Shown: positions 8,824 to 17,856, counted from the stretch's first letter. The stretch is 64,000 nt of DNA from Polaribacter haliotis (GCF_014784055.1 NZ_CP061813.1:397501-461500); one strand, 5' to 3'. Notes: generated by a model from the letters alone, not told the origin. Numbers and translations: made by a program.

Positions 8824-10290
8824 ATGGATAAAGAAATTCACATTATTGGATCAGGATTTTCTGCACTTGCAGCTTCTTGTTATTTAGCAAAAGAAGGTTA
8901 CAAAGTTACTGTTTTAGAGAAAAATAGTACGTTAGGAGGAAGAGCAAGGCAATTTAAAAAAGATGGATTTACATTCGATCTTGGTCCATCTTGGTACTGG
9001 ATGCCAGATGTTTTTGAACGTTTTTTTGCCGATTTTGGTAAAAAACCTTCAGATTATTATACGTTGGATAAACTAAATCCTGGTTATGAGGTTTATTTTG
9101 GTGAAAATTCATCTTTAAAAATATCAGAAAATTTAGAAGACATTTATAAAATGTTCGAAGAAGAAGAAAAAGGAAGCGCAAAGCATTTAAAAACTTTTTT
9201 AGACTCTGCAAAATCGAATTACGAAACTGCTATCTTAGATTTGGTTTACAGACCAGGAATTTCACCTTTAGAATTGGTAACAACAAAAACTGTAGCTAGA
9301 GTTACACAGTTTTTTTCAACAATTAGAAAACAAGTAAGAAAAAATATAAAGAGTTCTAAATTAATTCAAATTTTAGAATTTCCAGTTTTATTTTTAGGAG
9401 CAAAACCTAGCAATACTCCTGCGTTTTATAACTTTATGAATTATGCAGATTTTGGCCTAGGAACTTGGCATCCAAGAGGAGGAATGTATAAAGTTGTAGA
9501 AGGTATGGTTTCTTTAGCAGAATCTTTAGGTGTAAATTTTCAGATAAATTCAAATGTCGAAAAAATTCTAACAGATATAAACAAAAACGTTAAAGGTTTG
9601 TTGGTAAATGGTAAGGAAGTTAAAACAAATTTAATTTTAAGTGGCGCAGATTATCATCACACAGAAACCTTATTAGACGAAAGTTTAAGACAGTACTCAG
9701 AAAAATATTGGGATAAGAAAATATTTGCACCATCATCTTTATTATTCTATGTTGGTTTTAATAAGAAAATAACAAATGCTAGTCATCATACGTTATTTTT
9801 CGATTCAGATTTCGATGCACATGCAAAAGAAATTTACGATAATCCAAAATGGCCCACAGATCCATTATTTTATGCTAACTTTACTTCTATGACAGATAAG
9901 ACTTCTGCACCAGAAGGTAAAGAAGCAGGTTTTTTCTTAATTCCTTTAGCACCAGGAATTGAAGATACAGCAACATTAAGAGAAACGTATTTTAATAAAA
10001 TAATAGAAAGATTTGAAAAATTAACAAACCAAGAAGTTAAAAAATACGTATTATTTAATAGATCGTTTTGTGTAAACGATTTTAAAGAAGAATACAACTC
10101 TTATAAAGGCAATGCTTATGGTATGGCAAATACTTTATTGCAAACAGCTTTTTTAAGGCCAAAAATTAAAAGCAGTAAAGTAAAAAATTTATATTTTACA
10201 GGTCAGTTAACGGTTCCAGGCCCAGGAGTTCCACCAGCATTAATTTCTGGAAAAATAGCGTCGGAATTAATTATAAAAAAACAACATTAA
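8824..10290 (+). CDS. crtI: Phytoene desaturase (CrtI type)
   Basis: 488 residues, the normal CrtI length. The N-terminal FAD-binding dinucleotide fold is clear (IIGSGFSALAASCYLA, then VLEKNSTLGGRARQF), as is the C-terminal signature (YFTGQLTVPGPGVPPALISG). The family converts phytoene to lycopene by stepwise desaturation at the membrane. It is the first gene of a tight operon: crtB begins 2 bp after its stop and crtZ 1 bp after crtB. Its promoter carries a dyad like that of the upstream MerR gene, so light- or B12-responsive control is likely but unproven. Confidence 0.96.
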   Translation: MDKEIHIIGSGFSALAASCYLAKEGYKVTVLEKNSTLGGRARQFKKDGFTFDLGPSWYWMPDVFERFFADFGKKPSDYYTLDKLNPGYEVYFGENSSLKISENLEDIYKMFEEEEKGSAKHLKTFLDSAKSNYETAILDLVYRPGISPLELVTTKTVARVTQFFSTIRKQVRKNIKSSKLIQILEFPVLFLGAKPSNTPAFYNFMNYADFGLGTWHPRGGMYKVVEGMVSLAESLGVNFQINSNVEKILTDINKNVKGLLVNGKEVKTNLILSGADYHHTETLLDESLRQYSEKYWDKKIFAPSSLLFYVGFNKKITNASHHTLFFDSDFDAHAKEIYDNPKWPTDPLFYANFTSMTDKTSAPEGKEAGFFLIPLAPGIEDTATLRETYFNKIIERFEKLTNQEVKKYVLFNRSFCVNDFKEEYNSYKGNAYGMANTLLQTAFLRPKIKSSKVKNLYFTGQLTVPGPGVPPALISGKIASELIIKKQH

Positions 10291-10292
10291 CT

Positions 10293-11135
10293 ATGAAAGA
10301 ATTATTTGATACGGTTTCAAATGATTGTAGCAAACTTGTTACAAAAAAATACAGCACTTCTTTTTCTTTGGCTGTAAATATGTTGTCCCCAAAAATTAGA
10401 ACAGATATCTATAATATTTATGGTTTCGTTCGTTTTGCTGATGAGATTGTAGACACTTTTCATGATTATGATAAAGAGGAGTTAATGGCGCATTTCGAGA
10501 AAGATTATTACTTAGCACAAGAAAAAGGGATTAGCTTAAACCCTATTTTAAACTCTTTCCAGCAAACTGTAAATAGATATAATATTCCAGATCACATGGT
10601 ACAGGCTTTTTTATCGAGCATGAAAGCCGATTTATACAAAACAGAATATCAAACAAAAGAAGAATATGATGCGTATATTTATGGTTCTGCAGACGTTGTA
10701 GGTTTAATGTGTTTAAAAGTGTTTGTAAATGGAGATAATGATCAATTTAACGAATTAAAAGATGCAGCAATGCGTTTGGGGTCCGCTTTTCAGAAAGTAA
10801 ATTTTCTAAGAGATTTAAAAGACGATTTAGAGTTGTTAAATCGTTCTTATTTTCCAAATATCGATTTAGGTAAATTAGACCAATCTTCAAAACAAATAAT
10901 TATAGACGAAATTGAAGCCGATTTCGATTATGCATTTAAAAATGGAATTTTAAAATTACCAGTAGAAGCAAAATTCGGAGTATATATGGCATATAGATAT
11001 TACAGAAGGTTATTAAAGAAATTAAGTAATGTACCTTCAGAACAAATTATGGACACCAGAATTAGAATATCTGATCCAATGAAAATAAATTTGCTTGCAA
11101 GAAGTTATGTAAAATATAAATTAAACATGATTTAA
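10293..11135 (+). CDS. crtB: Phytoene synthase
   Basis: 280 residues of the squalene/phytoene synthase fold, which condenses two geranylgeranyl diphosphates to phytoene. The two Asp-rich metal-binding motifs are visible: DEIVD (about residue 50) and DLKDD (about residue 174, in FQKVNFLRDLKDDLELLNRS). YGFVRFADEIVDTFHDYD matches the family start of the first motif. It sits 2 bp after crtI and 1 bp before crtZ, so the three are translated from one mRNA. It commits the isoprenoid flux to carotenoids. Confidence 0.96.
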   Translation: MKELFDTVSNDCSKLVTKKYSTSFSLAVNMLSPKIRTDIYNIYGFVRFADEIVDTFHDYDKEELMAHFEKDYYLAQEKGISLNPILNSFQQTVNRYNIPDHMVQAFLSSMKADLYKTEYQTKEEYDAYIYGSADVVGLMCLKVFVNGDNDQFNELKDAAMRLGSAFQKVNFLRDLKDDLELLNRSYFPNIDLGKLDQSSKQIIIDEIEADFDYAFKNGILKLPVEAKFGVYMAYRYYRRLLKKLSNVPSEQIMDTRIRISDPMKINLLARSYVKYKLNMI

Positions 11136-11136
11136 A

Positions 11137-11589
11137 ATGTTATACGCATTAATTACGCTAGCTGTTTTTTTATTGATGGAATGTGTAACTTGGCTTACAC
11201 ATAAGTATGTAATGCATGGTTTTGGCTGGTTTTTACACGAGGACCATCATGAGCCAGGTTATCCTCATGTTTTCGAAAAAAATGATGCTTTTTTTATCGT
11301 TTTTGCGATACCTAGTATGGCATTATTTTTTTTAGGAACCTACACACCACACACATATTTACTTTTTATTGGTTTAGGAATCTTATGTTACGGAATTGCC
11401 TATTTTTTAGTACACGATGTTTTAATTCACCAACGTTTTAAATGGTTTAAAAACACAGATAATAGATACTTAAAAGCTTTAAGAAAAGCACACAAAGTGC
11501 ACCATAAAAATATGGGTAAAGAAGACAGCCAATGTTTTGGAATGTTGTTTGTACCTCTTAAATATTTTAAAGAACAGAATTTGTTTTAA
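11137..11589 (+). CDS. crtZ: Beta-carotene hydroxylase (fatty-acid hydroxylase superfamily)
   Basis: 150 residues, a typical CrtZ length, with four histidine clusters expected to hold a di-iron centre in the membrane: HKYVMH, HEDHH, HDVLIH and HKVHH. Hydrophobic segments surround the motifs. The enzyme hydroxylates the beta-ionone rings of beta-carotene to zeaxanthin, so a lycopene cyclase must exist; none follows in this window. The gene ends the operon and is followed by a 536-bp non-coding gap with repeat remnants. Confidence 0.94.
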   Translation: MLYALITLAVFLLMECVTWLTHKYVMHGFGWFLHEDHHEPGYPHVFEKNDAFFIVFAIPSMALFFLGTYTPHTYLLFIGLGILCYGIAYFLVHDVLIHQRFKWFKNTDNRYLKALRKAHKVHHKNMGKEDSQCFGMLFVPLKYFKEQNLF

Positions 11590-11595
11590 TTTTGT

Positions 11596-11695
11596 TTTGG
11601 GCGTTTTAACGGGCTTTCGCTACTCGTTTTTTTATGAAAATTAAAAAAGAGCTCAAACAATTAGCCTGTCTTGAGCGAAGTCGAAAGGCTCAATC
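11596..11695. repeat. Dispersed intergenic repeat remnants (GGGCG...GGGCTTTCGCT element and TTGAGC hairpin)
   Basis: The segment begins GGGCGTTTTAACGGGCTTTC followed by an A/T palindrome (CTCGTTTTTTTA / TTAAAAAAGAG). Then a hairpin, TTGAGC (near 11671) and GCTCAA, encloses GAAGTCGAAA. The first part resembles the element at 32521-32616 (GGGCG start, a GCGCTTT segment, then a CTTTTTAATTT / AAATTAAAAAG stem), so the two look like degenerate members of one family. Confidence 0.5.
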
Positions 11696-12075
11696 CTTAA
11701 CACACTTACTTCGAGTTTTTTTGCTTTCACAAAGGTTTTTCTCTTTTCAAAAATTATTCAGTTTCAATCTAATATATAATTAAACCAATATCTCGAAATG
11801 TAATATTTATTTACTCGATTTAATTCTTCCTAATTTTTTTAAAAAAAATTAAAGAATATTTAAAACGAAATAGTTTTAACACAGTTCTAATTTCTAAAGT
11901 TTTAATAGTTATACCTACATAACGCTTGTAATCAAAAACTTATTTTTACAGGAACTTCTACTAAAATTAATTAGTTAAAATTTGTAAATTTTTATTTCTA
12001 AAATTTTTAATTATTTCTGTAAGATTATAAGTTTAACACGTCTATGTATGTATATTTAAACTTTTTAAAAACCTA

Positions 12076-12083
12076 TAAATTTG
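12076..12083 (+). promoter_or_regulatory. Candidate -7 box for the metallophosphoesterase operon
   Basis: TAAATTTG fits TAnnTTTG and lies 43 bp upstream of the ATG at 12126. No -33 element was recognised. Confidence 0.35.
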
Positions 12084-12125
12084 TATGGATTTGATAATGA
12101 GTACCTTTAAAATGATAATAAAAAA

Positions 12126-12914
12126 ATGAAATATTTTAGAATAATAATACTATTGATATTTGCAGGTTTTTTTTCTTCCTGTGAACACTTTTTTGAATTT
12201 AGTGTATATGAAGCAAATGTAAAAGCTTCAAATAAAAATACAACCTCTAAAAATCTACAATTATTAGAAAATATTACAGTCCAATCTCAAGAGTTTAAGT
12301 TCGCATTTCTTTCGGATGTTCACTATTATTATGATGATCTTAAAGCAGTAATAGATGACATAAACAAAAGAGAAGATGTTTTGTTTGTAATTTTTGGAGG
12401 TGATATTGCAGATCAAGCATTATTAAAAGAGTATGAGTTTTTTTATGATATAATGAAAACTTTAAAAAAACCATACTTTACAGTTATTGGAAATCACGAT
12501 TATAATTCAAATGGAGGTTTTATATACAAAACAATGTTTGGAGATTATAATTACTCTTTCGAATTTAATAATAACAAATTTGTGCTTTTTGATGATGTTG
12601 TTTTAGAGAGTAATAAAGACCCAGATTTTAATTGGTTGTCTAGTGAGTTAATTGGAAATGAGAATTATAATCAAGTATTTGTAATTGCACATATTCCACC
12701 AAATGGCGATCAATTTAATGATGAAATGGAACAAAAATATAGAACAATATTGAAAGAGAATAACGTGCCTTTATCTTTACATGGTCATACTCACACTTAT
12801 TCTTATGAACAAGGAGATGTAAGTTATTTTACGGTACCATCACTAAAAGATTTAGGTTATGGAATTGTAACTGTACAAGAAAAAAGTTTTAATGTTGAAT
12901 TGATAGAGCTATAA
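12126..12914 (+). CDS. Metallophosphoesterase lipoprotein (calcineurin-like)
   Basis: 262 residues with a lipoprotein signal ending in FFSSC (Cys about residue 19), so the protein is anchored on the periplasmic or outer face. The calcineurin-like motifs appear in order: FLSDVHY (D-x-H), GGDIAD (GD), GNHDYN (GNHD), AHIPP and GHTHTY (GHxH), which bind two metals for phosphoester hydrolysis. The physiological substrate cannot be told. It is followed after 5 bp by a secreted protein gene and is probably co-transcribed with it. Confidence 0.88.
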   Translation: MKYFRIIILLIFAGFFSSCEHFFEFSVYEANVKASNKNTTSKNLQLLENITVQSQEFKFAFLSDVHYYYDDLKAVIDDINKREDVLFVIFGGDIADQALLKEYEFFYDIMKTLKKPYFTVIGNHDYNSNGGFIYKTMFGDYNYSFEFNNNKFVLFDDVVLESNKDPDFNWLSSELIGNENYNQVFVIAHIPPNGDQFNDEMEQKYRTILKENNVPLSLHGHTHTYSYEQGDVSYFTVPSLKDLGYGIVTVQEKSFNVELIEL

Positions 12915-12919
12915 ACAAA

Positions 12920-13516
12920 ATGAAGACTAAAAAAAATATTATAGTATCTATAGCATTAATATACGTTACTTTTTTTAATGCACAAGAGCCAAGTTCTAAT
13001 GATAAAAAACCATGGTACAAGCCAGATTATGTAAAAATGCAATTTGGAGGTAACATTGGTTTTATTTCTCTTGGTATTGGGTATGAAGTTTTCGAGAATG
13101 TATTGTTTTCAGAACTATTATATGGTTACGTACCAAAATCTATTTCCCAAGCAGATAGAATACATTTAATAACAATAAAAAACACTTTTCCAATAATTAA
13201 AAAAGAGATTGGTAAAAACTTAACTATTTCTCCAATTGCTGGTTTTGCGACTACTTTAGATATTGGTACAACCACATTTACCACACTTCCAAGTAAATAT
13301 CCAGATGGTTATTATGTTCCTACAGCTATTCATTTTACGTTGTATGCAGGTGCTTCTGTACATCAAAATTTTAAAAACACTAAAATCTTTAAAGGTGCCG
13401 ATTTTTATTTTGAAGTAGGAACTGTAGAATCTTATTTATGGTACGCTATTACAACAAAAGAAGTAAAAATGAAAGATATTTTTAGTTTTGATGTGGGTGT
13501 AAACTTTTACTTATAA
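12920..13516 (+). CDS. Secreted protein of unknown function, possible outer-membrane barrel
   Basis: 198 residues. The signal peptide is MKTKKNIIVSIALIYVTF, cut near NAQEPSS. The mature chain has repeated amphipathic strands rich in Gly, Tyr and Phe (MQFGGNIGFISLGIGYEVF) and ends SFDVGVNFYL, a C-terminal pattern of outer-membrane proteins. I do not recognise the family. It begins 5 bp after the phosphoesterase gene and ends at a strong terminator, so the two form an operon. Confidence 0.6.
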   Translation: MKTKKNIIVSIALIYVTFFNAQEPSSNDKKPWYKPDYVKMQFGGNIGFISLGIGYEVFENVLFSELLYGYVPKSISQADRIHLITIKNTFPIIKKEIGKNLTISPIAGFATTLDIGTTTFTTLPSKYPDGYYVPTAIHFTLYAGASVHQNFKNTKIFKGADFYFEVGTVESYLWYAITTKEVKMKDIFSFDVGVNFYL

Positions 13517-13520
13517 ATTA

Positions 13521-13555
13521 AAAGCTCTATTTAAAATATATAAATAGAGCTTTTT
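13521..13555. terminator. Bidirectional Rho-independent terminator
   Basis: A perfect 13-bp stem, AAAGCTCTATTTA / TAAATAGAGCTTT, with a 7-nt loop followed by a T-rich tract, lies between two convergent operons. It can end transcription from the 12.1-13.5 kb operon and from argH. Confidence 0.85.
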
Positions 13556-13588
13556 CTTATTTTGAATTTTAAACTTTTACGAGTTTAA

Positions 13589-14863
13589 TTATTTCGGATA
13601 TTTTTCAGCAATCTTATCCAAACTCAAATTATGTATACTTCCCACATGAGAATGTTGTTTTCCTAAATCTGGTTTGTAAGTTCCTGCTTGTACTTGACCT
13701 CCAATTTGTTGGTAGGCTTCTCTAAAAGACATTCCTTCAACCACTAAATTATTGATAGAATCTACCGTAAATAAATATTGATATTTCTCATCATTCAAAT
13801 CGATATCTTTTACAATAACCTGCTGAATCGAGTAATTAAAAATGTCTAAAATATCTTTTACATCTTCAAATGCATTGATGATATTTTCTTTCAATAATTG
13901 AAAATCTCTGTGATAACCTGTTGGTAAATTGTTAGTAATCATTACCATTTCTGTGTGCAAAGCCTGAATTTTATTACATTTTCCACGAATTAATTCAAAA
14001 ACATCCGGATTTTTCTTGTGTGGCATAATACTACTTCCTGTTGTTAATTCATCTGGAAAAGTTATAAAACCAAAATTCTGACTCATATATAAACAAACAT
14101 CCATGGCAAAACGTGACATTGTATTACACAAGCCACCCAAAGCAGATGCAATTGAACGCTCACTTTTTCCACGACTTAATTGTGCTGCAACCACGTTGTA
14201 TTTTAGTGTTGAAAATTCTAATTCTTTGGTGGTTAATTCTCTGTCAATAGGGAAGGAGCTTCCATAACCAGCAGCAGAACCTAAAGGATTTTGGTCTACA
14301 ACTTTTGCGACAGCATTAAGCATATAAACATCGTCAATTAGTAATTCTGCATAAGCAGAAAACCACAATCCGAAAGAAGATGGCATTGCTACTTGCAAAT
14401 GTGTATAACCGGGTAAAAGGCTTTCTTTATGTGTTTCAGCAAGATTTAAAAGTGTATCAAAAAGTGTTTTAGTCTTCTCATTTATTATTGATAAATTTTC
14501 TTTGTAATATAATTGTAGTGCCACTAAAACTTGGTCGTTTCTAGAACGTGCTGTGTGAATTTTCTTACCAACTTCACCTAATTTGTTTGTTAACTCCCAT
14601 TCAATTTTAGAATGTACATCTTCAAAAGATTCTTCAATAACAAAGTCTCCATTTTCGATATCTGTTGCTAATTCTTGCAAGCCTCTTTTTAAGTCTTTTA
14701 GCTCATCTGCAGTTATAATTCCAATAGATTCTAACATAATTGCATGTGCTAACGAAGCCTGAACATCATATTTTGCAATATGTATATCAATTTCTCGATC
14801 GTTACCAACTGTAAAAAGTTCTATTTGTTTGTCTATTGAAAATCCTTTATCCCAAAGTTTCAT
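13589..14863 (-). CDS. argH: Argininosuccinate lyase
   Basis: 424 residues of the fumarase/aspartase superfamily; it splits argininosuccinate to arginine and fumarate, the last step of the pathway. The signature loop GSSIMPHKKNPD is present (about residue 275), along with the conserved HTARSRNDQV and GYTHLQVAMP segments. It is the last gene of the minus-strand arginine/proline operon, separated from argE by a 166-bp gap that carries an inverted repeat, and ends at the bidirectional terminator at 13521. Length is slightly below the common 450-460. Confidence 0.96.
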   Translation of the reverse strand: MKLWDKGFSIDKQIELFTVGNDREIDIHIAKYDVQASLAHAIMLESIGIITADELKDLKRGLQELATDIENGDFVIEESFEDVHSKIEWELTNKLGEVGKKIHTARSRNDQVLVALQLYYKENLSIINEKTKTLFDTLLNLAETHKESLLPGYTHLQVAMPSSFGLWFSAYAELLIDDVYMLNAVAKVVDQNPLGSAAGYGSSFPIDRELTTKELEFSTLKYNVVAAQLSRGKSERSIASALGGLCNTMSRFAMDVCLYMSQNFGFITFPDELTTGSSIMPHKKNPDVFELIRGKCNKIQALHTEMVMITNNLPTGYHRDFQLLKENIINAFEDVKDILDIFNYSIQQVIVKDIDLNDEKYQYLFTVDSINNLVVEGMSFREAYQQIGGQVQAGTYKPDLGKQHSHVGSIHNLSLDKIAEKYPK

Positions 14864-14880
14864 ATTTTTCTTATTATATT

Positions 14881-15004
14881 AAAATGTCATTTTGAGCATT
14901 ACTGAAATCAAAATATATTTTGATTGAAAGTAGCTTGCGTAGCAAAAATGAAGTTGAAAAATCTCATTATTAAGATTTCTCCACAAGGTCGAAATAACAT
15001 TTTC
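14881..15004. repeat. MITE-like imperfect inverted repeat between argE and argH
   Basis: The ends AAAATGTCATTTTGAGC and GGTCGAAATAACATTTT are imperfect inverted repeats (13 of 17 paired). Inside is a perfect 9-bp palindrome, AATCAAAAT / ATTTTGATT, and a second one around AATCTCATTATTAAGATT. Elements of this look (TGTCATTTCGA ends, an inner AGATTTCTCC) are scattered between genes in flavobacterial genomes as I remember them. It contains no reading frame. Confidence 0.65.
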
Positions 15005-15029
15005 GATTATTTTTTAATTATTACAAAAT

Positions 15030-16097
15030 TTAACCAATTACACGATTCAACAATTCCACGTATATTTCTATTCCTTCCTCAATTTCTGCGACATAAATAA
15101 ATTCATTTGCAGAATGAGAACGTGTGCTGTCTCCAGGTCCTAATTTTAAAGATTGACAAGTTAAGCAAGCTTGGTCAGATAATGTTGGAGAACCATAAGT
15201 TTCTCTTCCCATGGCAATTCCTGCTTTTACTAAATCGTGTTCCACAGAAATTGCTGAAGAATTTAATTTTAAACTTCTTGGAGTTATTTTTGTACAAGGT
15301 GAATTTTCTTGTAAAATATCCGCAATTTCTTGATTAGAATAAGCGTCATTTACACGAACATCAACCACTAAATCTACATGTGCAGGAACAACATTATGTT
15401 GAGAACCTGCTTTAATTTGTGTAACTGTCATTTTTACATCACCCAAAGCTTTTGAAGTTTTATCAAACTTAAAATCTTTAAACCACTGTAAAACTTCAAT
15501 CGAATTATAAATTGAATTATTATTGTTTGGATGTGCTGCATGACTTGGAGTTCCTTCTACAACTGCATCAAAAACCACCAAACCTTTTTCTGCAACTGCT
15601 AAATTCATTAAGGTTGGTTCTCCAACAATGGCAACATCAATATGTGGAATTATTGCCAACATAGAATTTAAACCATTTGGTCCGCTACTTTCTTCTTCAG
15701 CAGAAGCTACAATTACCAAATTGTATTTTAAGTCTTTTTGCTGATAAAAATGTGTAAAAGTTGCCATTAATGAAACCAAACATCCACCTGCATCATTAGA
15801 ACCTAAACCGAATAATTTGCCATCTTCCACAAAAGCTTCAAAAGGATCGTTTGTGTAAGCTGAATTTGGTTTTACAGTATCGTGATGAGAGTTTAAAAGC
15901 ATTGTAGGCTTGCTTTCATCAAAATATTTATTGGTTGCCCAAACGTTGTTTTTTGTTCTTGTAAAAGGAATATTATGGCTCGTAAACCAGTTTTCTATTA
16001 AAAGAGCCGTTTTATCTTCTTCTGATGAAAAAGATTGCGTTTCAATTAATCTTTTTAAAAGTGAAATCGCATTTTCTGTTAATTGTTGAATTTCCAT
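15030..16097 (-). CDS. argE: M20-family deacylase, acyl-ornithine/acyl-citrulline type (ArgE-like)
   Basis: 355 residues of the M20 di-zinc amidohydrolase family. Metal and catalytic motifs: SHHDTV, GSNDAGG and SAEEESSGPNG; a dimerisation domain lies in the middle. Directly adjacent to argB (stop and start abut), it should remove the N-acyl group from the citrulline or ornithine intermediate. In organisms with an argF' transcarbamylase the substrate is N-acyl-citrulline. Whether the acyl group is acetyl or succinyl is not fixed by this sequence. Confidence 0.88.
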   Translation of the reverse strand: MEIQQLTENAISLLKRLIETQSFSSEEDKTALLIENWFTSHNIPFTRTKNNVWATNKYFDESKPTMLLNSHHDTVKPNSAYTNDPFEAFVEDGKLFGLGSNDAGGCLVSLMATFTHFYQQKDLKYNLVIVASAEEESSGPNGLNSMLAIIPHIDVAIVGEPTLMNLAVAEKGLVVFDAVVEGTPSHAAHPNNNNSIYNSIEVLQWFKDFKFDKTSKALGDVKMTVTQIKAGSQHNVVPAHVDLVVDVRVNDAYSNQEIADILQENSPCTKITPRSLKLNSSAISVEHDLVKAGIAMGRETYGSPTLSDQACLTCQSLKLGPGDSTRSHSANEFIYVAEIEEGIEIYVELLNRVIG

Positions 16098-16880
16098 TTA
16101 TAAAGTAATTGTTGTAAAGTTATTATTTTCTTTTGTGAACATAGAAGTGTTTCCAATATGTACTTTTTCAACTCCGTTTTGTAAAGCATCAAAGCAATTG
16201 TCAATTTTAGGAATCATTCCATCTACAATAATGTTATCTTCTAAAAGTTGTTTGTATTTATCAGTATTTATATTTTTAATTACAGATTCCTTATCGTTAA
16301 AATCTTGTAAAACACCATTTAATTCAAAACAATAATAAATAGATGTTTCGTATAAATTACTCATTCCAACTGCAACCTGAGAAGTTATTGTATCTGCATT
16401 TGTATTTAATAATTGTCCATTTCCATCGTGTGTAATCGCACAAAAAACGGGTGTAAAATCAGCCTGAATTAATTTATCAATATTTGTATGATTTACTTTT
16501 TTTACATCACCAACAAAACCAAAATCTATTTCTTTTACAGGTCTTTTTTCTGATTGAATACTGTTTATATCTGCACCAGTCAAACCAATTGCATCAATAT
16601 TTAAAGCTTGTAGTTTTGCTACTACATTTTTATTGACTAAACCACCATAAACCATTGTAATTACTTCTAAAGTTTCTTTATCTGTAATTCTTCTACCATT
16701 CACCATTTTAGATTCAATACCTAATTTTGATGCAATACTTGTAGCGCGTTTTCCACCTCCATGAACCAATATTTTCTTTCCTTCTAAATTAGAGAATAAT
16801 TCAAGAAAAGCATCTAAAGAAGTTGCATCTTCAATAATATTTCCTCCAATTTTTATGATTGATAGTTTCTCTTTATCCAT
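16098..16880 (-). CDS. argB: N-acyl-glutamate kinase (acetylglutamate kinase family)
   Basis: 260 residues of the amino-acid kinase fold. Features: IKIGGNIIED at the N-terminus, the glycine loop VHGGGKRATSIASKLG (about residues 39-54), NTNADTITSQVAVGM (about 160) and a KI segment near the end. It phosphorylates N-acylglutamate with ATP. The gene overlaps the end of argF' by 8 bp and abuts argE, showing tight coupling. No N-terminal regulatory helix like that of arginine-inhibited kinases is visible, so feedback inhibition may act elsewhere. Confidence 0.93.
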   Translation of the reverse strand: MDKEKLSIIKIGGNIIEDATSLDAFLELFSNLEGKKILVHGGGKRATSIASKLGIESKMVNGRRITDKETLEVITMVYGGLVNKNVVAKLQALNIDAIGLTGADINSIQSEKRPVKEIDFGFVGDVKKVNHTNIDKLIQADFTPVFCAITHDGNGQLLNTNADTITSQVAVGMSNLYETSIYYCFELNGVLQDFNDKESVIKNINTDKYKQLLEDNIIVDGMIPKIDNCFDALQNGVEKVHIGNTSMFTKENNNFTTITL

Positions 16881-17811
16881 TTTCTAAAATCTTTTTCAAA
16901 ACTAATTGCGCTGCAAAAGTTCTATTATTTGCTTGTTCAATCACTAAAGAATTTTCTCCATCTAAAACAGCATCTTCGACCACAAGATTTCTTCTAACTG
17001 GCAAACAATGCATAAATTTTGCATTACCTATTTTTTCATTAGTAATCATCCAATCTGAATCTGTTTTCAGGATTTTTCCATAATCGTCGTAAGAACTCCA
17101 GTTTTTTGTATAAACAAAATCGGCATCTTTTAAAGCCTCTTTTTGATTGTGATAAATAGGTGTGTCTTTTGTAATTTCTGGGTTTAAATTATAACCTTCA
17201 GGATTTGTAATTACAAATTCAACATCCATTTTTTGCATCGTTTGTACAAAACTATTTCCAACTGCATGAGGTAATGCTTTAATATGCGGCGCCCAACTTA
17301 AAACTACTTTTGGTTTTTTCTTCGTGGCGTTTTCTGAAATAGTAATTGCATCTGTAAAACCTTGTAAAGGATGTCCAGTTGCACTTTCCATATTTATAAT
17401 AGGTACAGAAGCATATTTTACAAAAGAAGATAAAACCAATTCACTTTCGTCTTTATCTTTCTCAATTAAAGTAGGAAAAGCTCTAACTGCAATTACATCA
17501 CAATACTGCGAAACGACTTGCGCAGCTTCTTTAATGTGCTCTGCAGTATTTCCATTCATAACTGTTCCATCCAAAAATTCAATTCCCCAAGCATCACCAG
17601 AAACATTCATTACAATAGGATTCATTCCTAAATTTAATGCTGCTTTTTGAGTACTTAAACGTGTTCTTAAACTTGAATTAAAAAATAACAATCCCAATGT
17701 TTTGTTTTTTCCTAATTCAATATCTTTTAATGGATTTTTCTTAAGCGCTTTTGCTTCTTTAATCCAAGAATTAATATCGTCGATATCGTTTATGTGTGTG
17801 TAATTTTTCAT
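16873..17811 (-). CDS. argF': N-acyl-L-ornithine carbamoyltransferase (acetyl- or succinylornithine; ArgF')
   Basis: 312 residues of the transcarbamylase family. The carbamoyl-phosphate motif is SSLRTRLS (about residues 46-53) and the C-terminal motif is HCLPVRRN, the form of the acyl-ornithine subfamily rather than ordinary ArgF. The specificity position, Glu in Xanthomonas acetylornithine transcarbamylase and Pro90 in Bacteroides succinylornithine transcarbamylase, is Ala90 here (GNTAEHI). As I recall, small residues at this site favour the succinyl substrate, so this could be a SOTCase. It overlaps argB by 8 bp; upstream, a 45-bp gap to proB carries a small inverted repeat. Confidence 0.92.
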   Translation of the reverse strand: MKNYTHINDIDDINSWIKEAKALKKNPLKDIELGKNKTLGLLFFNSSLRTRLSTQKAALNLGMNPIVMNVSGDAWGIEFLDGTVMNGNTAEHIKEAAQVVSQYCDVIAVRAFPTLIEKDKDESELVLSSFVKYASVPIINMESATGHPLQGFTDAITISENATKKKPKVVLSWAPHIKALPHAVGNSFVQTMQKMDVEFVITNPEGYNLNPEITKDTPIYHNQKEALKDADFVYTKNWSSYDDYGKILKTDSDWMITNEKIGNAKFMHCLPVRRNLVVEDAVLDGENSLVIEQANNRTFAAQLVLKKILENG

Positions 17812-17826
17812 GTTCTTATTTTTTCG

Positions 17827-17848
17827 ACAAGGGGTTTTAATCCCTTGT
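17827..17848. repeat. Short inverted repeat ACAAGGG-N8-CCCTTGT in the proB-argF' gap
   Basis: A perfect 7-bp stem fills most of the 45-bp gap. It is followed on the minus strand by CGAAAAAAT, which is A-rich rather than U-rich, so it is not a standard terminator for the operon. On the plus strand a T run precedes it. It may stabilise or process the operon mRNA. Confidence 0.5.
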
Positions 17849-17856
17849 AATAAATA

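Larger units (their letters stand above)
11590..12125. other. Non-coding gap after crtZ with repeat remnants
   Basis: No credible gene is seen on either strand. The left quarter (11596-11695) holds two repeat-like segments. The rest is plain A+T-rich sequence up to a -7 box for the next gene at 12076-12083. Many flavobacterial crt clusters carry a lycopene cyclase gene near crtZ; there is none here. Confidence 0.7.
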
